From: Natrinema soli
Lineage (GTDB): Archaea; Halobacteriota; Halobacteria; Halobacteriales; Natrialbaceae
Assembly (NCBI RefSeq): GCF_028618695.1
Contig: NZ_JAQIVI010000435.1
Span: 1-5,978 of the forward strand
Reading direction: 5' to 3'
Length of the DNA: 5,978 nucleotides
In this document: one piece after another, positions 1-5,000 of the stretch
Position numbering within the stretch: position 1 is the stretch's first letter
Layout: each line of letters starts with the position of its first letter
Program-made: the position numbers and the translations under genes
Notes under the pieces: model-generated
The model's database searches: none
Seen by the model: only the letters and a program-made list of their open reading frames with translations
What the model was told of the DNA's origin: nothing

Positions 1-345
1 CCCGTCGACGTCGTGGACGCTCCCGATCGCGTAGTCGAAGCGCGCCTCCGAGAGGAACGCGTCGATGGCCGCCTCGTCGCGCGGATCGTAGTCCATCTCG
101 ACGGCGTCGTAAATCTCGAGATCGAAATCCTCACGCAGGCGGTCGATTCCTCGCCGTCGGCGCTCGTAGGTAAGGTCGAGATTGAACCCGTAGACGCTCC
201 GCATCGACGCGTGGCGCTCGCGAGAGGCCACGTTACAGTGGTCGGCGAAGCCGACGCCCTCGAGCCCGGCCGACTCGGCGGCCCGGACCATCGACCTGAG
301 GAAGTCGCCGTCCGAGTAGTTCGAGTGGACGTGAAAATCCCGCAT
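1..345 (-). CDS. PHP-domain phosphoesterase, histidinol-phosphatase-like (partial, N-terminal 115 codons)
   Basis: The reading frame starts at ATG 345-343 and is still open at the left edge, so the C-terminal part is missing. PHP proteins hydrolyse phosphate esters with a cluster of metals held by His and acidic residues. The visible part shows the family motifs in order: HVH at residues 5-7 followed by Asp12, GFADH with His37, AVEMDY with Glu83, and IGSVH with His111. The IGSVH segment and spacing resemble the HisJ branch (L-histidinol-phosphate phosphatase, histidine biosynthesis), but general PHP hydrolases look similar, so the substrate is an inference. The ATG at 359 is out of frame, and no in-frame alternative start is evident before the PHP motif, which normally lies at the very N-terminus. 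The product should be cytoplasmic, since no signal peptide or membrane segment is visible. The gene is read away from the gene-poor stretch that separates it from aroC, on the same strand. Confidence 0.85.
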   Translation of the reverse strand, partial: MRDFHVHSNYSDGDFLRSMVRAAESAGLEGVGFADHCNVASRERHASMRSVYGFNLDLTYERRRRGIDRLREDFDLEIYDAVEMDYDPRDEAAIDAFLSEARFDYAIGSVHDVDG

Positions 346-463
346 ACGTCGTCGACCATGGACTGCGAGTTAGGTGTTACGCTCGAGGAACTCCGTTCAC
401 GTATCCCGTTTATTGCTGTAGTTTACTGCGCAGGGTGTCCGGTAGTGAGTTCGATGCAAGACG

Positions 464-489
464 TTCCCTGCTACCGTGGCAACAGGGAA
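464..489 (-). other. Hairpin with 7 perfect pairs, extendable by wobble pairs
   Basis: The arms TTCCCTG (464-470) and CAGGGAA (483-489) are perfectly complementary. In RNA made from the minus strand the stem can grow inward through U·G, U-A, G·U and C-G pairs to an 11-pair helix capped by the tetraloop CACG. On the plus strand the same inner positions give C·A and A·C mismatches, so the fold favours a minus-strand transcript. No T-run follows it, so it is not an obvious terminator. Confidence 0.55.
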
Positions 490-613
490 TCGCCACGCCC
501 TCCCCAGCCGATTGCTACTCACGGCCCTTCGGCGTTCACGGGTCACGTCGTTCCCCGTTCACCTCGTGAGTCACACTCCCGACGGTCGCTCACGGCTCGC
601 TTCGCTCATCCAC

Positions 614-636
614 TGGAAGACACAAAGCGTCTTCCA
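614..636. other. Perfect 8-bp inverted repeat with 7-base loop
   Basis: TGGAAGAC (614-621) and GTCTTCCA (629-636) flank the loop ACAAAGC. Neither strand has a T-run directly after the stem. It sits in the middle of the gene-poor stretch, next to GCTCGCTTCGCTC-type words that are common in haloarchaeal intergenic repeats. Its role is unknown. Confidence 0.5.
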
Positions 637-797
637 AGCCGTCACCCGTTCAACTCGCGACGACCTCGCGCAATGGTATAAGCCCCCTCACTCTCGTTCG
701 GTCGGCTTCAAGCGCGCGCCACCGCACGCGGGTTGGCCAGCCCGGAGTGAGACACAACTCCCCGCTACCGGTCACGAGGTGATTCCGAGGTGAGAAA

Positions 798-824
798 CTC
801 GAGACGATTCGCTGACGACTCGAG
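798..824 (-). terminator. Possible aroC terminator
   Basis: Immediately after the aroC stop, on the minus strand, two CTCGAG blocks (819-824 and 798-803) can pair. After one mismatch, two more C-G pairs extend the stem, leaving a nine-base loop. The transcript would then read GTTTCTC, a short pyrimidine-rich tract. CTCGAG is frequent in this genome and the T-run is weak, so support is limited. Confidence 0.3.
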
Positions 825-2024
825 CTACTCGTTGCGCGGACTGCTCGGGTGGTAGTCAGTGTCGTACTCACCGGGCTGGTCGTCGACGCGGTCGGGGTTG
901 AGCCGGCCCGACAGCAGCATGAAGTCGACCAGGGTCAGCGCCAGCATTGCCTCGACGACGGGGACCCCTCGCGGCGGGAGGACGGGGTCGTGGCGACCGA
1001 TGACCTGCTCCTCTTTGAGTTCGCCGGTCTCCCAGTCCGCGGTCTGCTGGGATTTGGGGATCGACGTAGGTGCGTGCAGCGTCACTTCGCCGTAGATCGG
1101 CTCGCCGGAGCTGATCCCGCCCTGAATCCCGCCGTGGTCGTTCTCGACGGGCGTCGGGTTCCCCCACGTTCGCGGCTCATCGCCGCTCTCGTCCGAGGCG
1201 CGGTGCGCCTCGCTGTCGTCGAACTCCCAATCGTCGTTCCGATCCTTGCCTGTCCACTCGGCCGCGTCGGTGCCAAGCCCGAACTCGAACGCCGTTGTCG
1301 CGGGCACCGCCATCATGGCCTGTCCCAGCCGCGCGGACAGCGAGTCGAAGCGGGGTGCACCGAGGCCGACCGGAACGCCCTGCGCCTCGAAGTAGATGCT
1401 GCCGCCGATGGAGTCGCCTTCCTCCTGGTACTCCGCGATCAGCTCCTGCATCCGCTCGGCGGTCTCTGGATGGGCACAGCGGACGTCGTTCTCTTCCGAA
1501 TGATCTTTGATCTCCTCGAAACTCACGTCAGGGGCCTCGATGTCGCCGATCTGATTGACGTGGGCCTTGAGTTCGACGCCCTGTTGGGCGAGCAGCTTCT
1601 TCGCGATCGCGCCGGCCGCGACCCAGTTGACCGTCTCGCGGGCCGACGAACGGCCGCCGCCGCCCCAGTTTCGCGTCCCGAACTTCGCCGAGTAGGTGAA
1701 GTCGCCGTGGCTCGGCCGGGGCGCGGTGATGAACGGTTCGTACTTTCCCGAGCGGGCGTCCTTGTTCTGGATGACCAGCCCGATCGGCGTCCCGGTCGTG
1801 TAGCCGTCCTGAATCCCGGACTTGATCGAGACCGCGTCGGGTTCGCCGCGACTCGTCGTGATCATCGACTGCCCCGGCTTTCGACGGTCGAGGTCCGCCT
1901 GGATGTCCTCCTCCGAAAGCTCGAGGCCGGCGGGACAGCCCGAAACCGTACAGCCCATCGCCTCTCCGTGACTCTCGCCGAACGTGGTCACCTGAAAGAG
2001 GCGACCGAAGCGGTTGCCGTTCAT
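825..2024 (-). CDS. aroC: Chorismate synthase (AroC)
   Basis: The 399-residue enzyme converts 5-enolpyruvylshikimate-3-phosphate to chorismate, the last common step of aromatic amino-acid synthesis, using reduced FMN without net redox change. All family signatures are present: GESHG with His19, RRKPGQS at 48-54, PRPSHGD with His106, GGGGRSSARET at 121-131, HGGIQGGISSG at 297-307 and RHDPVLPPRGVPVVEAM at 344-360. The start chosen is ATG 2024, because MNGNRFGRLFQVTTFGESHG is the usual N-terminus and a GAGG Shine-Dalgarno-like motif (2033-2036) lies 8 bases before it. An in-frame GTG at 2069 would add 15 residues without family similarity. The protein is longer than the roughly 360-residue E. 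coli enzyme, mainly through an acidic, low-complexity insertion near residues 258-294, which fits halophilic adaptation. It should be cytoplasmic. The gene stands alone on its strand: the thiolase upstream ends over 550 bases away. Confidence 0.97.
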   Translation of the reverse strand: MNGNRFGRLFQVTTFGESHGEAMGCTVSGCPAGLELSEEDIQADLDRRKPGQSMITTSRGEPDAVSIKSGIQDGYTTGTPIGLVIQNKDARSGKYEPFITAPRPSHGDFTYSAKFGTRNWGGGGRSSARETVNWVAAGAIAKKLLAQQGVELKAHVNQIGDIEAPDVSFEEIKDHSEENDVRCAHPETAERMQELIAEYQEEGDSIGGSIYFEAQGVPVGLGAPRFDSLSARLGQAMMAVPATTAFEFGLGTDAAEWTGKDRNDDWEFDDSEAHRASDESGDEPRTWGNPTPVENDHGGIQGGISSGEPIYGEVTLHAPTSIPKSQQTADWETGELKEEQVIGRHDPVLPPRGVPVVEAMLALTLVDFMLLSGRLNPDRVDDQPGEYDTDYHPSSPRNE

Positions 2025-2032
2025 TACCACGT

Positions 2033-2036
2033 CCTC
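2033..2036 (-). promoter_or_regulatory. Shine-Dalgarno-like GAGG of aroC
   Basis: GAGG on the minus strand lies 8 bases before ATG 2024. It supports that start over the GTG at 2069. It also implies an mRNA with a 5' leader, unlike the thiolase and lipoprotein genes, whose TATA boxes predict leaderless transcripts. Confidence 0.4.
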
Positions 2037-2171
2037 GGTGGCGGGGCCACTTAGCGGTGCAGGATTCACGCAGGGCGCCCGAGATCGGTGACTATCGAAT
2101 GCTCGGAGCGGGCCGACAGCGGATCGTTCCCCCGCTCGCTTCAGGTTCGGGCCACCGAGACACGCATCACG

Positions 2172-2187
2172 ATCATATTTATATGAT
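2172..2187. promoter_or_regulatory. Palindromic TATA element, probable aroC promoter, possibly bidirectional
   Basis: ATCATAT (2172-2178) and ATATGAT (2181-2187) are perfect inverted arms around TT. On the minus strand this reads CATATAAATATG, a good archaeal TATA box. Transcription from it would start near 2145-2150 and give aroC a leader of about 120-125 bases, in keeping with its Shine-Dalgarno-like motif. On the plus strand the same bases give TATTTATATG about 27 bases before ATG 2203. The symmetry could also make it a regulator-binding site over the promoter. No closer convincing TATA box was seen for aroC. Confidence 0.45.
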
Positions 2188-2350
2188 TGTGCTGCTGTTT
2201 AAATGGGACGACGCCGTCGGCGATCTCGAGAGGGGTGTACGAAACGCCGGTTTCTCGCGGAACGAGGACGGCAGTTTGAGACGCGAACCGTCGACGTGAC
2301 CCACCGATCACTCGACTCGCTCGCGGTGGCAGTGTTCCTCGACCAACGAG

Positions 2351-2476
2351 ATGAAAACCTGTGCGTTCCTCGGCGAGGAACGCCGAAACGGCGGATTTTA
2401 CGGCTTCTGGACGAACGACTCGCCGACGGTCGACGGGCTCGTTCCGTCTCTCGAGACGACGTACGACGTCTCATAG
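2351..2476 (+). CDS. Possible small ORF or remnant of a decayed gene, unknown
   Basis: ATG 2351 to TAG 2474-2476 encodes 41 residues (MKTCAFLGEERRNGGFYGFW, then a Thr/Asp/Pro-rich tail). Third codon positions are mostly G or C, like real genes here, and the frame continues upstream to about 2206 with a single TGA at 2297-2299. No family is recognised. There is no Shine-Dalgarno-like motif directly before the ATG and no TATA box at a leaderless distance, so translation from this ATG is unsupported. It may be the tail of a broken gene that began near 2203, or a chance frame. Confidence 0.15.
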   Translation: MKTCAFLGEERRNGGFYGFWTNDSPTVDGLVPSLETTYDVS

Positions 2477-2508
2477 CTCTCGCTGACCGTCGCTCACTTC
2501 GTCTGCTC

Positions 2509-2525
2509 ACGGCACGAAGTGCCGT
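2509..2525. other. Hairpin ACGGCAC-GAA-GTGCCGT
   Basis: Perfect 7-bp arms enclose a three-base loop downstream of the thiolase gene. On the minus strand it lies about 45 bases past the poly-T candidate terminator and has no T-run of its own. It is preceded by CCGTCGCTCACTTCG, which shares the TCGCTCAC word with the gene-poor stretch left of aroC. The role is unclear. Confidence 0.4.
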
Positions 2526-2568
2526 TCGCACGGTATGCGGGACCAGACGCACTATTCGCGAAGCGACC

Positions 2569-2573
2569 AAAAA
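2569..2573 (-). terminator. Oligo-T terminator candidate of the thiolase gene
   Basis: Fifteen bases after the thiolase stop codon, the minus strand reads GAGTTTTTGG, with five Ts. Archaeal intrinsic termination needs mainly a U-rich tract and no hairpin. The run is short but is the only one near the gene end. Confidence 0.4.
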
Positions 2574-2588
2574 CTCAGAGGAAGCGTC

Positions 2589-3731
2589 TCAGGGCAGTTC
2601 GAACTCGATCGCCGCTCCCTGTCCGAATCCGACGCACTCGGTCGCGATTCCGCGGTCGACCCCGCGGCGGTTCATCTCGTGGACGAGTGTCACCGGCAGG
2701 CGCGCGCCGGAACACCCCAGCGGGTGCCCGATCGCGATCGCGCCGCCGTTGACGTTGAGTTGATCGTCCGGAATCCCGAGTTCGCGCTGGGAGTACAGCG
2801 TCTGACTGGCGAACGCTTCGTTGATCTCGACGAGCCCGTAGTCGTCGATCTCGCGGCCCGCTCGCTCGAGCAGGCCCTCGGTGGCGGGGACCGGGCCGAC
2901 GCCCATGACGGTCGGATCGACGCCCGCGACGTAGCTGGTCCCGACCTCGGCGAGGACCTCGAGGTCGTTCTCGTCGGCGAAGTCCCGGCTGGTCAGCAGG
3001 ATACCGGCCGCGCCGTCGGCGATCTGAGAGGCGTTGCCCGGCGTTACTGTGCCGTCTTCCTTGAATACGGTGGGGAGTTCGGCGAGTTTCTCGGCTGTGG
3101 TGCCGGGGCGCAGGCCCTCGTCTTCGTCGTGGACGCCCTCGTCGGTCTCGATGGGGACGATCTCGTCGTCGAACGTCCCTTCCTCGGTGGCCTCGACTGC
3201 GCGCCGCTGGCTCCGCGCGCCGTACTCGTCCTGTTCCTCGCGTGAGATCCCGTGCTTCTCGGCGACCTTCTCGGCGGTCATCCCCATCGAGAGGTTCTCC
3301 ATGCCGTAGACCTCGTCGAGTTTCGGATGCATCTGGCCGCTCTCGGCGGCGCCCATCTTCACGCGGCTCATGCTCTCGACGCCGCCGGCGACGACCGCGT
3401 CGTGGCGACCCGCAGCGATCGAGTCCGCGGCGCTGATGACCGCCTGCGCCGAGGAGGCACACTGACGGTCGACGGTGGTCGCCGGAACCTCCTCGCCGAG
3501 ATCCGAGAAGAGCGCGATCTGTCGGGCGATGTTCGTCCGCTGCTCCCCGCGTTGCTGTGCACAACCCCACATCAGGTCGTCGACGTCCTCGCCGGAGAGC
3601 CCCGTTTCCGCGAGCATCTCGTTGACCAGCGGAATCGAGAGGTCTTCGCTGCGGAACTCGGAGAGCGCACCGTCTTCTCTTCCCTGTGCCGTTCTAACAG
3701 CGCTAACGATTACTGGTGTATCGTCTGCCAT
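2589..3731 (-). CDS. Acetyl-CoA C-acyltransferase (thiolase)
   Basis: The 380-residue protein is a complete thiolase of the degradative/biosynthetic type. It either cleaves 3-ketoacyl-CoA to acetyl-CoA plus a shortened acyl-CoA or condenses two acyl-CoAs. Family motifs are the nucleophile in DRQCASSAQA (Cys91), GGVESMSR at 116-123, NEAFAS (304-309), GGAIAIGHPLGCSGAR with catalytic His336, and ECVGFGQG with the second catalytic Cys366. The last motif has Phe where many relatives have Gly, Val or Thr. Length and motif spacing match the family, and it is not the SCP2-type thiolase, which carries a different His motif. ATG 3731 is chosen because MADDTPVIVSAVRTAQG is the usual N-terminus and a TATA-like TATTTA starts 31 bases upstream. 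The frame is open further upstream to a TTG at 3803 with no family similarity. No partner such as a 3-hydroxyacyl-CoA dehydrogenase or an OB-fold subunit is adjacent, so whether it serves beta-oxidation, polyhydroxyalkanoate precursor supply or ketone metabolism cannot be told. Confidence 0.95.
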   Translation of the reverse strand: MADDTPVIVSAVRTAQGREDGALSEFRSEDLSIPLVNEMLAETGLSGEDVDDLMWGCAQQRGEQRTNIARQIALFSDLGEEVPATTVDRQCASSAQAVISAADSIAAGRHDAVVAGGVESMSRVKMGAAESGQMHPKLDEVYGMENLSMGMTAEKVAEKHGISREEQDEYGARSQRRAVEATEEGTFDDEIVPIETDEGVHDEDEGLRPGTTAEKLAELPTVFKEDGTVTPGNASQIADGAAGILLTSRDFADENDLEVLAEVGTSYVAGVDPTVMGVGPVPATEGLLERAGREIDDYGLVEINEAFASQTLYSQRELGIPDDQLNVNGGAIAIGHPLGCSGARLPVTLVHEMNRRGVDRGIATECVGFGQGAAIEFELP

Positions 3732-3744
3732 TGTATAACACAAT
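3730..3744. promoter_or_regulatory. Inverted repeat over the thiolase start, possible operator
   Basis: ATTGT (3730-3734) and ACAAT (3740-3744) are perfect inverted arms around ATAAC and overlap the start codon and the predicted transcription start. A second short pair, GTTC (3746-3749) and GAAC (3752-3755), lies between it and the TATA box. This position suits a repressor site, but the arms are short and the bases AT-rich. Confidence 0.25.
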
Positions 3745-3755
3745 TGTTCGTGAAC

Positions 3756-3763
3756 GTAAATAG
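3756..3763 (-). promoter_or_regulatory. TATA box of the thiolase gene
   Basis: On the minus strand CTATTTACG is centred about 28 bases before ATG 3731, the spacing expected for a leaderless archaeal transcript. It is preceded by a purine-rich GGAGGAGGTAG tract, too far from the ATG to act as a ribosome-binding site; this may be a transcription-factor-B contact or chance. Confidence 0.55.
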
Positions 3764-3817
3764 CTACCTCCTCCGGAAAGGGACGAGCGAACCCACCGAA
3801 CAACTGTAAGAACCACG

Positions 3818-3831
3818 CTCGAGCGCTCGAG
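3818..3831. repeat. 14-bp perfect palindrome CTCGAGCGCTCGAG
   Basis: It lies in the divergent region, upstream of both TATA boxes (55 bases from the thiolase TATA, about 130 from the lipoprotein TATA), so it could be a regulator site. CTCGAG and GCTCGAG words are very frequent in haloarchaeal DNA, including elsewhere in this window, so chance is a fair explanation. The rest of 3764-3955 shows no gene or other clear signal. Confidence 0.3.
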
Positions 3832-3963
3832 ACGGACGGTGCCCTGATGGCGACGCTCGAGGCCCAACCCCGATCGGCGAGCGCGATTACTGCATTTCAG
3901 CGTTTGGGGGTGCCACCGACTCCGTCTCCACCCTATCGTTTCAACATTCATCATATTAGAGAG

Positions 3964-3970
3964 TTTATTA
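3964..3970 (+). promoter_or_regulatory. TATA box of the lipoprotein gene
   Basis: TTTATTA begins 29 bases before ATG 3993, fitting a leaderless transcript that starts at or next to the ATG. An 8-bp palindrome TCACGTGA (3973-3980) sits between the TATA box and the start and could be an operator. Confidence 0.6.
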
Positions 3971-3992
3971 GATCACGTGACAAGTATTCAGC

Positions 3993-5000
3993 ATGGTCCG
4001 CCGCCGACAACTACTGCTCGCGACGCTCGCCGCCGGAGCGGCCGGTACAGCGGGTTGCGTGAGTGACGCCCCCTCTGACGAACGCGCCGACAACAACGAC
4101 GAGGACACCCCGTCGGATCTGGAGCCCGCGGGCGACGGCGCCTATCGAGTCGACATAACCGCCCGGAGCGACCGATCGGCGTCGATCGATGACGTCAGTC
4201 ATCGACCGTCGTGGATCGACCCCATCCGAGAGCTATCCTATGCCGGCGACCCTGAAGTCGTCTGGGGATACGACAGTCTCGAGGCCGACAACTCATCCTC
4301 CGTTGCCGTCGATCCGGTCATCGACACGACCGACGACGCGGAGCACGTCTTTCTGGCCCCGGCCTACGACGCCGACGCCGGGAGCTGGAACATCCACGCG
4401 TACGTCGACGAGGCGTACTACGAGGCCAGGGACACCCACCGATTCTGGATCGGACGGCCCTACGCGGAATTACGCGAAGACCCGGTTCGCGGCTACGAGG
4501 CAGCGTTCACCGAGCACCACGACGGCGTCTACCACGCGACCGTCGAGTACGACGAGACGCCGGAAGACACCGATCCCAACCTGTTGAGCCAGGTGTGGCT
4601 CACGAACTGGCCGGTGGACAGGACGGCGGAACGATCGGAACCGATGCTCGGTGCCGCCGTTGCCGTCACTCGAGTCGGCCCGCCGCCGACGAACCCGGAC
4701 TACGACGAGGTAGACGAGGACGACCCGGCCCCGATGGTCGACCTCTTGTTCGAGTACGATCCCGACGCGAAGACGGTGACGGTCGTCCACGAGGGCGGTC
4801 CCGCGTTCCGAGGCGATCACGTCCAGGTCGGGTTCGAGGGCGGTCTCACCGAGGAGCAGTTCTCCGGCGAGGTGACCGCCGGCGACTCGCTCACCGTCGA
4901 GGTTCCCAGCGCCGACCCCGGCGTGTACCTCGCGGTCACCTGGCGAGGGCCGGAACAGGAGCACACCATCGTCCTCGATCGGTTCCAGATTCCCGAGTGA
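3993..5000 (+). CDS. Tat-exported lipoprotein of unknown function
   Basis: The 335-residue protein begins MVRRRQLLLATLAAGAAGTAGC: arginines at 3-5, a short hydrophobic stretch and a lipobox ending in Cys22. That is a haloarchaeal Tat lipoprotein signal, so the mature protein should be lipid-anchored on the outer face of the membrane. An acidic linker (about 23-48, rich in Asp, Glu, Asn) follows. Residues about 49-230 form a domain I do not recognise, rich in Tyr and Trp (FWIGRPY, VWLTNWPVD). After a second acidic Pro-rich linker (229-247), residues 248-335 look like a small beta-sandwich. The pattern DLLFEYDPDAKTVTVVHEGG, then GEVTAGDSLTV, a Trp-containing strand and a closing RFQIP resembles the C-terminal domains of haloarchaeal pilin-like secreted proteins. 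Promoter spacing and the signal fix the start. It is divergent from the thiolase and convergent with aroA; neither suggests a function. Confidence 0.9.
   Translation: MVRRRQLLLATLAAGAAGTAGCVSDAPSDERADNNDEDTPSDLEPAGDGAYRVDITARSDRSASIDDVSHRPSWIDPIRELSYAGDPEVVWGYDSLEADNSSSVAVDPVIDTTDDAEHVFLAPAYDADAGSWNIHAYVDEAYYEARDTHRFWIGRPYAELREDPVRGYEAAFTEHHDGVYHATVEYDETPEDTDPNLLSQVWLTNWPVDRTAERSEPMLGAAVAVTRVGPPPTNPDYDEVDEDDPAPMVDLLFEYDPDAKTVTVVHEGGPAFRGDHVQVGFEGGLTEEQFSGEVTAGDSLTVEVPSADPGVYLAVTWRGPEQEHTIVLDRFQIPE

Larger units (their letters stand above)
464..780 (-). mobile_element. Possible relic of an insertion-sequence end (IS200/IS605-like), uncertain
   Basis: Read on the minus strand, this stretch ends in a G-rich GCTGGGGAGGGCGTGGC segment followed closely by a stable hairpin (464-489). 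That arrangement recalls, from memory, the 3' ends of haloarchaeal TnpB-bearing IS200/IS605 elements, which end in a subterminal hairpin. A second perfect hairpin lies at 614-636. No TnpB or TnpA coding sequence, target-site duplication or terminal repeat can be seen, so if this is a mobile element only a non-coding scrap remains. It could equally be a family-specific intergenic repeat or a structured untranslated RNA downstream of aroC. The outer limits given here are approximate. Confidence 0.2.
346..824. other. Gene-poor stretch between the PHP gene and aroC, rich in hairpins
   Basis: No reading frame here has convincing coding character. Open frames exist on both strands but encode Arg/Ser/Pro-rich products unlike the acidic proteins nearby. 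The stretch holds two strong inverted repeats (464-489 and 614-636), the odd palindrome GTGAGTCAC near 565-573, and a run of related GCTCAC/GCTCGCTTCGCTC words near 585-608. It also has a TATA-like GTATAAG at 674-680 on the plus strand, an inverted repeat GGGTTGGCCAGCCC near 730-743, and the aroC terminator candidate at its right end. The first ~90 bases (346-435) should hold the promoter of the PHP gene; an AT-rich word near 408-413 is a weak candidate on the minus strand. Confidence 0.6.
2070..2588. other. Intergenic stretch between aroC and the thiolase; no firm gene, possible decayed or tiny gene at 2203-2476
   Basis: The left part (2070-2170) is the presumed aroC leader. An AT-rich palindrome follows at 2172-2187. 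From 2203 the plus strand has one frame open from an ATG about 27 bases after a TATTTAT word, but its product is extremely Arg-rich (MGRRRRRSREG at the start) and runs antisense into the thiolase gene, so it is probably not a protein. The next plus frame has G/C-rich third positions from about 2206 to 2476, interrupted by a TGA at 2297-2299. Its second half contains a 41-codon ORF at 2351-2476 beginning MKTCAFLGEE. This could be a degraded gene, a small protein or chance. The right end holds a hairpin (2509-2525) and the thiolase terminator candidate. Confidence 0.5.

Noticed and set aside
13..681. A 222-codon plus-strand frame across the PHP gene and the gene-poor stretch
   Set aside because: Its first half is antisense to the PHP motifs and its second half is Arg/Ser/Pro-rich with no motif.
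476..793. A 105-codon plus-strand frame in the gene-poor stretch
   Set aside because: The composition is basic and Ser/Arg/Pro-rich, no promoter or ribosome-binding site fits the start, and it runs through both hairpin-rich parts. Structure explains the sequence better.
346..824. A tRNA, CRISPR array or C/D box RNA in the gene-poor stretch
   Set aside because: No cloverleaf or TTCGA loop, no regularly spaced direct repeats, and no paired C and D box motifs were found.
849..2054. A 401-codon open frame on the plus strand across aroC
   Set aside because: It is the antisense of a clear aroC gene. Long antisense frames are expected in GC-rich DNA with G/C-ending codons, and the translation shows no family motif.
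2024..2069. The GTG at 2069 as the aroC start
   Set aside because: The extra 15 residues match nothing in the family, while ATG 2024 has the standard N-terminus and a well-spaced GAGG.
2203..2763. A 186-codon plus-strand frame starting behind the TATA-like palindrome
   Set aside because: The start spacing is attractive, but the product is extremely Arg-rich with many A/T third positions, and its last third is antisense to the thiolase gene.
2535..3809. Plus-strand frames of 236 and 185 codons across the thiolase gene
   Set aside because: Both are shadows of the thiolase frame, which carries all catalytic motifs on the other strand.
3703..3954. An 83-codon minus-strand frame in the divergent promoter region
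   Set aside because: It overlaps the thiolase promoter and N-terminus out of frame, and its codon use and composition are not like genes here.
3847..4062. A 71-codon plus-strand frame overlapping the lipoprotein start
   Set aside because: It crosses the lipoprotein TATA box and signal peptide in another frame and has no motif.
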